DNA of 64,000 nucleotides from Paraburkholderia sp. DHOC27 (GTDB lineage Bacteria; Pseudomonadota; Gammaproteobacteria; Burkholderiales; Burkholderiaceae). A model generated the notes under the pieces. That model did not search any database and was not told where the DNA came from. It was given only the letters and a program-made list of their open reading frames with translations. The stretch is taken from assembly GCF_003429005.1 (NCBI RefSeq), contig NZ_QVQV01000007.1, forward strand, positions 310,001 through 374,000. Reading direction: 5' to 3'. Positions 55,127 to 64,000 of the stretch are shown piece by piece. The translations under genes and the position numbers were made by a program. Positions within the stretch are counted from its first letter, which is position 1, and every line of letters begins with the position of its first letter.

Positions 55127-56503
55127 CTATTCGAGCGTTTTAATTTTGTCGATGGCCTGTTCGAGCCGATCCACCGCAATGACCTGTAAGCCTTCGATGG
55201 GCTGCTTCGGCGCATTCGCCTTCGGAATCAGCGCGATCGAAAAGCCCAGCTTGGCCGCTTCCTTCAGCCGGTCCTGGCCGCGCGGCGAAGGACGGATTTC
55301 ACCGGCCAGCCCGATTTCGCCGAACACGATCAAGCCCTTCGGCAGCGGCTTGTTGCGCATCGACGAGTGAATCGCCAGCAGCACGGCCAGGTCGGCCGCA
55401 GGCTCGGTGATCTTGACGCCGCCCACCGCGTTCAGGAACACGTCCTGATCGAAGCAGGCAATGCCGGCGTGACGATGCAACACCGCCAGCAACATGGCGA
55501 GGCGGTTCTGCTCCAGTCCCACCGCGAGCCGCCGTGGATTGGGCACATTGGCCGCATCCACCAGGGCCTGCACTTCCACGAGCAAAGGCCGCGAGCCTTC
55601 CTGCGTCACCAGTACGCACGAGCCCGGCACGATCTGCTCATGCTGCGACAGAAACAGCGCCGATGGATTGGCCACGCCGCGCAGTCCGCGCTCGGTCATC
55701 GCGAACACGCCCAACTCGTTGACCGCGCCAAAGCGGTTCTTGAAGGCGCGCACCAGGCGGAACGACGAGTGCGTGTCGCCCTCGAAATACAGCACGGTAT
55801 CCACGATGTGTTCGAGCACGCGCGGGCCGGCGAGATTGCCTTCCTTGGTGACGTGGCCAACCATGATGATCGCCGTGCCGGACTGCTTGGCAATACGCGT
55901 GAGTTGCGCCGCGCACTCGCGTACCTGGGCGACCGAACCCGGCGCCGAAGTCAATGCCTCTGAATACACCGTCTGGATGGAGTCGATCACGGCGACGTCG
56001 GGCCGCTCGCTTTCGATGGTCGCCTGAATCTTTTCGAGCTGGATTTCCGCGAGCAGTCTCAGCTCGCTCGCCTTCGAACCGGGGTCGAGCAGCGAGAGCC
56101 GCTGGGCGCGCAAGGCAATCTGCGCCGCCGATTCCTCGCCGCTGATGTATAGCGCGCGCCGGTCATGGGCGATCTCGGCAAGCGACTGCAGCAACAGCGT
56201 CGATTTGCCGATACCCGGATCGCCGCCAATCAGCACCACGCCACCCGGCACGAGACCGCCGCCGAGCACCCGGTCGAATTCGCTCACGCCGGTGGAGAAG
56301 CGCGGCACGTCGGACGCTTCGATATCCGCGAGACGTTGCACGGGCGCGCTCTTGGCGAGCGACTGGAAGCGGTGCGCGGAGGGCGACTCGGCCACCGTCT
56401 CCACCAGCGTGTTCCACGCGTTGCATGCCGGACACTGTCCTTGCCACTTGGGTGACTGCCCCCCGCACTCGGTGCAGGTGTACATCGTTTTCTGTTTAGC
56501 CAC
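55127..56503 (-). CDS. radA: DNA repair protein RadA
   Basis: A RecA-like branch-migration ATPase that helps process recombination intermediates. The 458-residue protein has the N-terminal Cys4 zinc finger (YTCTECGGQSPKWQGQCPACNAW), Walker A GGDPGIGKST, the RadA-specific KNRFG (in RAFKNRFGAVNELGVF) and a C-terminal Lon-protease-like domain. Start is GTG 56503 (MAKQKTMYTCTECGG), the family N-terminus. It follows alr by 135 bases on the same strand. Confidence 0.98.
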   Translation of the reverse strand: MAKQKTMYTCTECGGQSPKWQGQCPACNAWNTLVETVAESPSAHRFQSLAKSAPVQRLADIEASDVPRFSTGVSEFDRVLGGGLVPGGVVLIGGDPGIGKSTLLLQSLAEIAHDRRALYISGEESAAQIALRAQRLSLLDPGSKASELRLLAEIQLEKIQATIESERPDVAVIDSIQTVYSEALTSAPGSVAQVRECAAQLTRIAKQSGTAIIMVGHVTKEGNLAGPRVLEHIVDTVLYFEGDTHSSFRLVRAFKNRFGAVNELGVFAMTERGLRGVANPSALFLSQHEQIVPGSCVLVTQEGSRPLLVEVQALVDAANVPNPRRLAVGLEQNRLAMLLAVLHRHAGIACFDQDVFLNAVGGVKITEPAADLAVLLAIHSSMRNKPLPKGLIVFGEIGLAGEIRPSPRGQDRLKEAAKLGFSIALIPKANAPKQPIEGLQVIAVDRLEQAIDKIKTLE

Positions 56504-56638
56504 GCGCCCTTGCCTGCCTGCTTTGCTGATCGGGTTAGTTGAATGAGAGAAGTCTGCTCGAGGCGATTCGATCAGGTCGAAGATCGAATCGCCCCGCAGC
56601 GCGCCGGTCACGCCGTGCGCAATGCAGTGCGCCGCGGC

Positions 56639-57709
56639 TTATTCCGCGCGCACCGGCACGCGGGGCGCCACCGCGCACATCAGCTCGTAGCCGATCGTGC
56701 CACAGGCCTTTGCCACATCGTCGATAGGCAGCGCATGGCCCCACAGTTCGACGCGCGAGCCCACGTTGGCGGTGGGGCATGGCGTGAGATCGACGGTCAA
56801 CATGTCCATCGAGACACGCCCGATGACCCGCGTACGTACGCCGTCGACCATCACTGGCGTGCCTTCCGGCGCAACGCGCGGATAACCGTCCGCATAGCCA
56901 CATGCCACGACGCCGATGCGCATGGGTGTCTGCGCTGTGAAGATCGAGCCATAGCCGACCGTTTGCCCCTTCGCGACCGACTGCACCGCGATCAGTTCGG
57001 AGGCGAGCGTCATGGCCGGCTGCAAGCCGGTGCCTTCGATGGCCTGATGGACGCCCGAAGGCGACGCGCCATACAGAATGATGCCCGGGCGCACCCAGTC
57101 GAAATGCGAGTCCGGATGCCACAGCGTGGCTGCCGAATTGGCGAGGCTGCGCGCACCGGCAATGCCCTGCGCGCCGCGCTCGAACGCTTCCATCTGATAC
57201 GCGACGCCGCGCTCAGTGTCGGCATCCGAGAAGTGCGTCATCAGCGTGATCTGACCCACGCCCTGACACGCCCGCGCGCGCTCCCATGCTGCGCGAAAAC
57301 GTTCCGGCGTGTAGCCGAGCCGGTTCATGCCGCTGTTCATTTTCAACTGGATATTGACGGGTTTGGACAGGCGCGCCATTTCCAGCATGCGCAACTGTTC
57401 ATCCGAATGCAGCGCCGTGCTAAGGCTGTAGCGGTCGATCACGTCGATATCCGTAGGCCGGAAAAAGCCTTCCAGCAACAAAATTGGCCCCGCCCAGCCC
57501 AATTCACGCAACTTCACGGCTTCTTCCAGGTCGAGCAATCCAAAGCCGTCCGTTGCGCGCAGTCCCGGAAAGGCGCGCGCGAGCCCATGTCCGTAGGCGT
57601 TGGCCTTGACGACAGCCCAGATCTTCGAATGGGGGGCGTAACGGCGGACGACAGCGAGGTTATTGGCGAGTGCGGCAGTGTGAATCGTGGCTGAAAGGGG
57701 GCGCGGCAT
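56639..57709 (-). CDS. alr: Alanine racemase
   Basis: Interconverts L- and D-alanine for peptidoglycan; PLP is bound by Lys35 in WAVVKANAYGHGL. The 356-residue protein has the N-terminal barrel and the C-terminal beta domain with GYGSIFTAQTPMRIGVVACGYADGYPR, which holds the second catalytic base Tyr. Full length. It may be either the biosynthetic (alr) or catabolic (dadX) paralogue; nothing nearby, such as dadA, points to the latter. It is divergent from lplT. Confidence 0.95.
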   Translation of the reverse strand: MPRPLSATIHTAALANNLAVVRRYAPHSKIWAVVKANAYGHGLARAFPGLRATDGFGLLDLEEAVKLRELGWAGPILLLEGFFRPTDIDVIDRYSLSTALHSDEQLRMLEMARLSKPVNIQLKMNSGMNRLGYTPERFRAAWERARACQGVGQITLMTHFSDADTERGVAYQMEAFERGAQGIAGARSLANSAATLWHPDSHFDWVRPGIILYGASPSGVHQAIEGTGLQPAMTLASELIAVQSVAKGQTVGYGSIFTAQTPMRIGVVACGYADGYPRVAPEGTPVMVDGVRTRVIGRVSMDMLTVDLTPCPTANVGSRVELWGHALPIDDVAKACGTIGYELMCAVAPRVPVRAE

Positions 57710-57927
57710 GGGAGATTTTCGTAAAGACGCTTGTGAATCAGGAGCTTACAGTGCGTTTTCAGCGCTCAGGAGCCCGCTGGGCGGCGCGATCAAGGATTCT
57801 GCTAGTCCGAATCCAGCTATTTTCGTGATATAAAGCCGTGCGCACAACCCATTTCGAACGGAATAAGCCCGGACGCATTGCACACGGCCGGGGCGGACGG
57901 ACCGCAGCGAGGACAGCATCGCATCAG

Positions 57928-59235
57928 ATGAAAAAAGGTTTTTACACCATCATGGCCGCGCAGTTTTTTTCGTCGCTGGCCGACAATGCGCTTCTGATTG
58001 CTGCTATTGCACTGCTGAAAGACCTCCATGCCCCGAACTGGATGACGCCGCTGCTCAAGCTGTTCTTCGTGCTGTCCTACGTGGTTCTTGCTGCATTCGT
58101 TGGCGCCTTCGCCGACTCCCGTCCGAAAGGACGCGTCATGTTCGTCACCAACACGATCAAGGTGCTCGGCTGCATCACGATGCTGGTGGGCGCGCATCCG
58201 TTGATTGCCTATGGCATTGTCGGGTTCGGTGCGGCGGCGTATTCGCCCGCCAAGTACGGCATCCTCACCGAACTGCTGCCACCTGACCGGCTGGTCGCCG
58301 CGAACGGCTGGATCGAAGGCACCACGGTGGGCTCCATCATTCTCGGTACGGTGCTCGGCGGCGCGCTGATCAGCCCGCACGTTGCTTCGCATATCCTGAA
58401 GCACCATATCCCCACCGTCGACACGCCCGCCGAAGCCGCGATGCTCGTCATCATGGCGATCTACGTCATCGCCGCATTGTTCAATCTACGCATTCCAGAC
58501 ACGGGCGCACGCTATCCGAAACAGGAACGCGGGCCCATCAAGCTCATCACCGATTTCGCCGACTGCTTTCTCGTGCTCTGGCGCGACAAACTCGGGCAGA
58601 TTTCGCTCGCCGTGACCACGCTGTTCTGGGGCGCGGGCGCCACGCTGCAGTTCATCGTGCTGAAGTGGGCCGAAGTGTCGCTGGGCATGTCCTTGTCAGA
58701 AGGCGCGATCCTGCAGGCGGTCGTCGCCGTGGGCGTGGCCGCGGGCGCCATCATCGCCGCCTCTCGCGTGCCGTTGAAGAAGTCATTGTCCGTGCTGCCG
58801 GTCGGCATCATGATGGGCCTCGCTGTCATGCTGATGGCCTTCTACACGCGCAGCCTGTTTCCCATGCATTGGGGCTTCTACGTGGGCCATATGCATGTGT
58901 CGGGTTATCTGATCCTGGCTTATCTGTTCCTGATGATCGTGGGTGGGCTGTCGGGATTCTTCGTGGTGCCAATGAATGCGCTGCTGCAGCATCGCGGCCA
59001 CGTGTTGCTCTCGGCGGGTCATTCGATCGCCGTGCAGAATTTCAACGAAAACCTGTCCGTGCTCGTGATGCTGTGCCTGTACGCGGTACTGGTCTGGCTC
59101 GACGTGCCGGTGTCCGCGGTCATCGTGCTGTTCGGCACCTTCGTGTGCGTGATGATGTGGCTCGTGATGCGGCGCCACCAGGCCAACCAGCGCGCTTTCG
59201 ATTCCGTCGCGCTGATCGGCGAAGTGAAGCACTGA
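57928..59235 (+). CDS. lplT: Lysophospholipid transporter LplT
   Basis: An MFS flippase that brings 2-acyl-glycerophosphoethanolamine into the cytosol for re-acylation. The 435-residue protein has about 12 hydrophobic segments and the family start MKKGFYTIMAAQFFSSLADNALLIAAIALL; other typical stretches are AAYSPAKYGILTELLP and GWIEGTTVGSIILG. In E. coli lplT is followed by aas, the acyltransferase; here thiD follows instead. Start at 57928 is the family N-terminus; no strong ribosome binding site. Confidence 0.94.
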   Translation: MKKGFYTIMAAQFFSSLADNALLIAAIALLKDLHAPNWMTPLLKLFFVLSYVVLAAFVGAFADSRPKGRVMFVTNTIKVLGCITMLVGAHPLIAYGIVGFGAAAYSPAKYGILTELLPPDRLVAANGWIEGTTVGSIILGTVLGGALISPHVASHILKHHIPTVDTPAEAAMLVIMAIYVIAALFNLRIPDTGARYPKQERGPIKLITDFADCFLVLWRDKLGQISLAVTTLFWGAGATLQFIVLKWAEVSLGMSLSEGAILQAVVAVGVAAGAIIAASRVPLKKSLSVLPVGIMMGLAVMLMAFYTRSLFPMHWGFYVGHMHVSGYLILAYLFLMIVGGLSGFFVVPMNALLQHRGHVLLSAGHSIAVQNFNENLSVLVMLCLYAVLVWLDVPVSAVIVLFGTFVCVMMWLVMRRHQANQRAFDSVALIGEVKH

Positions 59236-59311
59236 GCGTGCTGCCGCGCGCTGCGTGGGGCCGCTGCGCGGCATCCGCGTGGTCCGCGCCTCCCTTCTTT
59301 TCAGCCTTGCC

Positions 59312-60118
<807 letters not shown>

Positions 60119-60250
60119 GCGCGGAGTGAACGCAGATGGGGCGCTCGGGATTCAGCGGGCGCTGCCGGACGCGTGAGTACCACTGTTCCAGAACGCTCAC
60201 GCACACTCCGCACGCCTTCCACGAACACCAGCGGCGAAGCTGCCAACCCC

Positions 60251-61237
60251 TCATTCACGCGCGAACGCGTATGCCTTGTCCGGCCAGTCGTCCGGCACGA
60301 TAAAACCTCTTGATCGTTCGATCCAGCGACCGGCGTCGTCTGTCGCAAAGGCCGCCACCATCGTCGGGCTGTTTTGCTGCGCAATCCGCGCCAGCAACGC
60401 GTTTGCGTCGAGAAATTCGATGCCCTGTTCCGCGGCGGCGGATTGCTCATGCCGCCGTGGCGCGAGCCATTCGAGCCGCGGCAGCAGTCGCCACGAGCCC
60501 GCGTGCGCCGCGGCGAACGCCGGCCATTCCGAACGCGTCGCCCACCAGCCGCGCCCGTGGGCGGGATCGAGCTGTTCGGGATCCTGGCTTGGTTCACCGC
60601 GCCGGTAGAACAGCCAGCCCTTGATGAACATCTGCGGCTGCCACGGACCGATGTGTCCGAGCGTGGCGAATTCCTCGCGGGCGCTCAGCGGCAACTGATG
60701 ATCGAGCAAGTGGGCGAGCTTGAGATCGAAACGGTCCTGCAGGTTGGGGCCGACGTAGTCCGCCAGCAGTCCGCGCCCCGCTCCCGCGTGCAGATAGCAC
60801 TTCACCGCCAGTTCCCAATGCAGACGCTGCCCTGCTCGGCTTTCCACCAGAAAATCGCATTCGCCGAGCGTGACGCCGCCGCGCCGCAACGGCACGTTTG
60901 CGGCAATCAGCCGAGCAGCGGGCCCATGCTGCAGGAACCAGCCGAGCAGGTACTCGGCGTAACGGCCAAGCCGCGTGATGCGGGACGCTCCGATGTGTGC
61001 AAGCAGGTCACCGGGATCGGCGTCCAGCGCGCGCAGCCAGTCGAGCGCGGCCGCCTCTTCGGCGACCGTCTCGAACGCGTGCGCGAGCACACCGACGGGT
61101 GGTTGCGCGCGCAACAGGTCCGGGCTGAACAGCAGCCACGCCAGATCCCGCACAACTGGGGTGTGCAACGCGTCGCCCTGCGCGAGCGCGCTCGCCGTGG
61201 CCGCCGTGACAAACGAAGCGGGCCCGGTCGACGCCAT
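60251..61237 (-). CDS. DUF1853 family protein
   Basis: A 328-residue soluble protein of unknown function. I recognise the DUF1853 pattern: VVRDLAWLLFSPDLL, GRYAEYLLGWFLQ, LGECDFLVE and LHWELAVKCYLH. The spaced Asp128 (ECDFLV), Glu142 and Lys146 (WELAVK) look like a variant PD-(D/E)XK nuclease core, which is inference. Its ATG overlaps the stop of the uracil-DNA glycosylase gene (ATGA), so the two are translationally coupled; a DNA-repair link is plausible. The longer frame to 61300 would overlap that gene more. Confidence 0.82.
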   Translation of the reverse strand: MASTGPASFVTAATASALAQGDALHTPVVRDLAWLLFSPDLLRAQPPVGVLAHAFETVAEEAAALDWLRALDADPGDLLAHIGASRITRLGRYAEYLLGWFLQHGPAARLIAANVPLRRGGVTLGECDFLVESRAGQRLHWELAVKCYLHAGAGRGLLADYVGPNLQDRFDLKLAHLLDHQLPLSAREEFATLGHIGPWQPQMFIKGWLFYRRGEPSQDPEQLDPAHGRGWWATRSEWPAFAAAHAGSWRLLPRLEWLAPRRHEQSAAAEQGIEFLDANALLARIAQQNSPTMVAAFATDDAGRWIERSRGFIVPDDWPDKAYAFARE

Positions 61238-62259
61238 CAGCGCGCCGGCGCGCCGGCCGCTTTCTGCCACACGTCGCGCGCGAGGCACAGGTCGGTCCAC
61301 GCTTTCGCCTTGTCGGGCAGGCTGCGCAGCAGATACGCTGGGTGGTACGTAACGATCACCGGCACGCCTTCGTACTCATGCACGCGTCCACGCAGCGACG
61401 AAATGCTGGCATCGGTTTTTAGCAGACTCTGCGCGGCGAAACGGCCCAGCGCGACGATCAGCCTGGGTTTGACGAGCGCCACCTGCCGTTGCAGATACGG
61501 CTCGCAGCGGGCGACCTCATCCGGCTCGGGATTGCGGTTGCCCGGCGGGCGGCACTTGATGACGTTGGCGATGTAGACGTTGGTGTCGCGTGCGAGTGTG
61601 AGCGAACGCAGCATGTTGTCGAGCAGCTTGCCGGCCTGGCCGACGAACGGTTCGCCCTGACGGTCCTCGTTCTCGCCGGGGGCTTCGCCGATCAACATCC
61701 AGTCCGCGTTACGGTCGCCGACGCCGAACACCGTGTTGGTGCGCTTCTCGCACAGGCGGCAGCTTTCGCATGCGGCGACGCGTTCGCTCAGCGCGTCCCA
61801 GTCGAGCGTCTGCACGGACGGGCGGGCCGGCTGCGGCTCCGGCGTGTTAGCGGAGTCGGCGGCGGGTCCGGCGGGGAGGTCGTCGAACCAGGCGAAGTCG
61901 TCGTCGGCCGCGGGCGCGGGCGGGGATGACGCGTTGACGCGTGCAGGCGGAATGGCCTGGCTGCCAGGTGGGTTTGCTGACTGGGCCCGTTGCGGAGTGG
62001 GGTGCTTCGCGTCGTCCTCTGCACGTGCCAGGGTCGCGCCTTGTGCCGTGCGGTTTTCGCTGCGCGCTTGTGCAGCGCCCTGCCCCGTTACGCCATCACG
62101 CGCGGCCATTTCGCCGGCACGCAAATTGACCTCTGGAACGCCCGAGCTTTCAGCCCCCGCAAGCGCCGCGTTCTCGACCGCCGGCGGCTGCCCCATACCC
62201 CGCCGTACCCACAACGGCGCGAGTCCAAACTCTTCCAACGCGGATTCATGCAGCGCCAT
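61237..62259 (-). CDS. Uracil-DNA glycosylase, family 4 (iron-sulfur)
   Basis: Removes uracil from DNA. The C-terminal 190 residues are a complete family 4 enzyme: the first Cys cluster CESCRLC (164-170), motif LIGEAPGENEDRQGEPFVGQAGKLLD (189-214), the second Cys cluster region IKCRPPGNRNPEPDEVARC, and the C-terminal VTYHPAYLLR. The first 150 residues are an Ala/Pro/Glu-rich, probably disordered extension, with only MALHESALEEFGLAPLWVRR looking ordered. ATG 62259 is preferred; it overlaps the rimI 3' end by 14 bases. Family 4 enzymes are typically about 200 residues, so this one is long. Confidence 0.93.
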   Translation of the reverse strand: MALHESALEEFGLAPLWVRRGMGQPPAVENAALAGAESSGVPEVNLRAGEMAARDGVTGQGAAQARSENRTAQGATLARAEDDAKHPTPQRAQSANPPGSQAIPPARVNASSPPAPAADDDFAWFDDLPAGPAADSANTPEPQPARPSVQTLDWDALSERVAACESCRLCEKRTNTVFGVGDRNADWMLIGEAPGENEDRQGEPFVGQAGKLLDNMLRSLTLARDTNVYIANVIKCRPPGNRNPEPDEVARCEPYLQRQVALVKPRLIVALGRFAAQSLLKTDASISSLRGRVHEYEGVPVIVTYHPAYLLRSLPDKAKAWTDLCLARDVWQKAAGAPAR

Positions 62260-62740
62260 CTGCGCCCTCCCTGGCAAACGAAAAACGCATCACGATGGCG
62301 TCCTCCCGGCTGCGATGACGCGCCGGATAGTAGTTCTTGCGACGGCCAATCGAAGCGAAGCCGAAGCGTTCATAAAGGCGAATGGCCCGATGGTTCGACG
62401 GCCGCACTTCCAGCAGCAGACCCTCGAGTTTCTCATGACGGGTGATGCGCACCGCCTCACGCAGCAACGAGAGTCCCGCGCCCACGCCCTGCGCGGCAGG
62501 CGCGACGCACAGATTGAGCAGGTGCATTTCGTCGACCACCGGCATCAACACGCAATAGCCAATCAAGGTGCCGGTGACATGCCGCAGGCACACACCGAAA
62601 TAGCCATTGCGCAGCGAATCCTCGAAATTGCCCCGGCTCCACGGAAACTCGTACGCGGCCTTTTCGATCAGCGCGACCTCGTCGAGATCGCCTTCGGTCA
62701 TTGGCGACATATAGCGGTCGGCGAGCAATACCCCGCTCAT
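62246..62740 (-). CDS. rimI: Ribosomal protein S18-alanine N-acetyltransferase-like GNAT
   Basis: A GNAT acetyltransferase of the RimI type, which acetylates the N-terminal Ala of S18. The 164-residue protein shows MTEGDLDEVALIEKAAYEFPWSRGNFEDSL, the acetyl-CoA stretch VAPAAQGVGAGLSLLREAV and EVRPSNHRAIRLYERFGF. Its ATG overlaps the tsaB stop (ATGA); tsaB-rimI is a widely conserved pair. An alternative acetylation target cannot be excluded. Confidence 0.93.
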   Translation of the reverse strand: MSGVLLADRYMSPMTEGDLDEVALIEKAAYEFPWSRGNFEDSLRNGYFGVCLRHVTGTLIGYCVLMPVVDEMHLLNLCVAPAAQGVGAGLSLLREAVRITRHEKLEGLLLEVRPSNHRAIRLYERFGFASIGRRKNYYPARHRSREDAIVMRFSFAREGADGAA

Positions 62741-63639
62741 CGTCCGCCCTCGCCCGGCGTATCGGGGTTGGCTGTGAGTTGCGACGCTGGGGCCGGTTTA
62801 GCCGAGGTGACGGCGGCGGCGGCTGCGACAGACGGTGCGGACCCGGCACCACGCGCGGCATCCACGGCCTCGGCACTCTCCGATGCTTTGGCCGCCTTGG
62901 CTGCCTTGTCGGCCATGCGCTCTGCTGTGGTCTGCGCAACCTTGTCGCGCACATATTCGGGCGCCGCCAGCTCGGCCGGCACCGTGCGCCCGGCGCGCAG
63001 CGCGCGTAGCGCCGCGTGCGCGAGCGGCAAGGCGTGGGGCAGCGCTTCGGCGTCGATGGCCTGCGCCACCGCCGTCGCCGTCAGCCGCGCGCCGAAGGCC
63101 GCGGCGGCATTGCCCGCCAGCGTGAACGGCACTTCAGGCAGCACCAGCTTGTCCGGTGCGTCCAGCGACGCAGGCTGCACCGTGCGCCACTCGCCTTCGG
63201 CGTCATCCCACGCAAAATCCGCCCAGTAGACTTCGTCCATGCGCGCGTCGAGCGCGGCCAGCACGCGCGTGGCCGCCGGATTGCGCAGCCGGGCACTTTC
63301 CGCGCAGGCGAGCAGCGTGCCGATCGGCACCACGGGCCGGTTCAGCCCGAAGGCGAGCCCCTGCGCCACGCCGGTTGCCGTGCGCAAGCCGGTGAACGAG
63401 CCGGGGCCCGCGCCAAACGCGATCGCCGCGCAATCGGCCAGCACGAGACCCGCTTCATCGAACAACTCACGGATGGCAGGCAGCAAACGCGTGCTGGAGA
63501 CAGCGCCGGTGGCTTCGTGGCGCACCCAGGCGCGCGGTTCGGGAGCAGAGGCACCCGCCTCAGGATGGACGGCGGAAAGCAACGCGACCGAGCAGAACTC
63601 GGTCGAGGTATCGAGGGCAAGCAGCACAGTTCGGTTCAT
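62737..63639 (-). CDS. tsaB: tRNA threonylcarbamoyladenosine biosynthesis protein TsaB
   Basis: Partner of TsaD/TsaE in making t6A37 on ANN-decoding tRNAs; an ASKHA-fold protein that lost its own catalysis. The 300-residue protein has the family N-terminus LLALDTSTEFCSVAL and IAFGAGPGSFTGLRTATGVAQGLAFG. The conserved part ends near residue 240; after that comes an Ala/Lys/Ser-rich tail of about 60 residues (DKAAKAAKASESAEAVDAARG...), so it is longer than E. coli TsaB (231). Start at 63639 (MNRTVLLALD). Divergent from the acyl-CoA-binding protein gene. Confidence 0.95.
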   Translation of the reverse strand: MNRTVLLALDTSTEFCSVALLSAVHPEAGASAPEPRAWVRHEATGAVSSTRLLPAIRELFDEAGLVLADCAAIAFGAGPGSFTGLRTATGVAQGLAFGLNRPVVPIGTLLACAESARLRNPAATRVLAALDARMDEVYWADFAWDDAEGEWRTVQPASLDAPDKLVLPEVPFTLAGNAAAAFGARLTATAVAQAIDAEALPHALPLAHAALRALRAGRTVPAELAAPEYVRDKVAQTTAERMADKAAKAAKASESAEAVDAARGAGSAPSVAAAAAVTSAKPAPASQLTANPDTPGEGGR

Positions 63640-63808
63640 GTCCGCTATTGTAATGCGACGCCCCGCCTCGCCGGGCACGCAGCGTGCGCCGGTCGGGCCG
63701 GCTGCGTTTGGAGTAGTCGTTCCAGCCTGATTTGGTGCGATCCGGCGCAGGCAGAGGCTGCGCTTGATATGATCGACGGCCCATCCTGAATTTGCCACGG
63801 AGAAACAC

Positions 63809-64000
63809 ATGAGCGACGTCGACGCGCAATTTGCCAAAGCCCACGAAGAGGTGCAACAACTGCCGGAGCGCCCGGGCAACCTCACGCTGTTGCGCCTCTA
63901 TGCGCTCTACAAGCAGGCCACCAAGGGTGACGTGCAGGGCGACAAGCCGGGTTTCACGGATATCGTCGGCAAATACAAGTACGACGCCTGGTCGGCGCTG
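63809..64000 (+). CDS. Acyl-CoA-binding protein (3' end beyond window)
   Basis: The first 64 residues are visible: MSDVDAQFAKAHEEVQQLPERPGNLTLLRLYALYKQATKGDVQGDKPGF...KYKYDAWSAL. This matches the four-helix ACBP family (about 85-90 residues), with the conserved YALYKQATKGD and the KxDAW stretch that binds acyl-CoA. CGGAG lies about five bases before the ATG. Bacterial members buffer long-chain acyl-CoA. Cut by the window edge, not broken. Confidence 0.93.
   Translation, partial: MSDVDAQFAKAHEEVQQLPERPGNLTLLRLYALYKQATKGDVQGDKPGFTDIVGKYKYDAWSAL

Overview
The window is GC-rich, densely coded core-chromosome DNA from a betaproteobacterium of the Burkholderiaceae, most likely Burkholderia or Paraburkholderia. 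The evidence is gene order (guaB-guaA; lpx-bam-dxr-rpsB; smc-zipA-ligA-def; dapC-dapD-yffB-dapE-prmB), near-identity of the proteins to what I know of that family, and small family-typical proteins such as a DUF2866-like ORF. I saw no rRNA, tRNA, transposase, integrase, phage gene or CRISPR array. Base composition and codon use look uniform by eye, so I see no genomic island.

Layout. 1-4370: guaB, a small membrane protein and guaA (GMP synthesis), all on the minus strand. 4371-8470: an EamA exporter, rnfH-ratA facing smpB, then a stomatin/NfeD membrane pair. 8547-12430: ppsA and its regulator ppsR diverge from a 647-base spacer that is rich in inverted repeats. 12462-28621: a long minus-strand run of envelope and translation genes (SPOUT methyltransferase, rnhB, lpxB, lpxA, fabZ, lpxD, skp, bamA, rseP, dxr, cdsA, uppS, frr, pyrH, tsf, rpsB). 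29083-34691: map, glnD and a pseudouridine synthase with a very long repetitive N-terminus, on the plus strand. 34894-44149: def, ligA, zipA, smc and a second EamA exporter, on the minus strand. 44506-49154: the diaminopimelate genes with yffB and prmB. 49279-60118: cardiolipin synthase, glutathione peroxidase, an ABC-F ATPase, a CoA-transferase, a DUF2866-like ORF, radA, alr, lplT and thiD. 60251-63639: a tightly overlapped minus-strand cassette tsaB-rimI-udg-DUF1853. The right edge cuts an acyl-CoA-binding protein gene.

How it fits together. Several blocks serve one process: outer-membrane biogenesis (lipid A first steps, Skp, BamA, RseP, phospholipid and undecaprenyl precursors) is linked to ribosome production and recycling; lysine/peptidoglycan precursor synthesis is grouped in the dap block; chromosome maintenance and division are grouped in smc-zipA-ligA. 

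No wholly new multigene system stands out. The observations most worth testing are: (1) a ppsA leader with a 19-base long-range inverted repeat, a 13-bp hairpin and a loop complementary to the ppsA Shine-Dalgarno region; (2) a 62-codon ORF with a good ribosome binding site, an Asp-Ala repeat and a stop/start overlap with an EamA exporter gene; (3) a 475-residue, Arg/Glu-rich, 25-residue-repeat extension on an RluF-like pseudouridine synthase; (4) the translationally coupled tsaB-rimI-udg-DUF1853 cassette.
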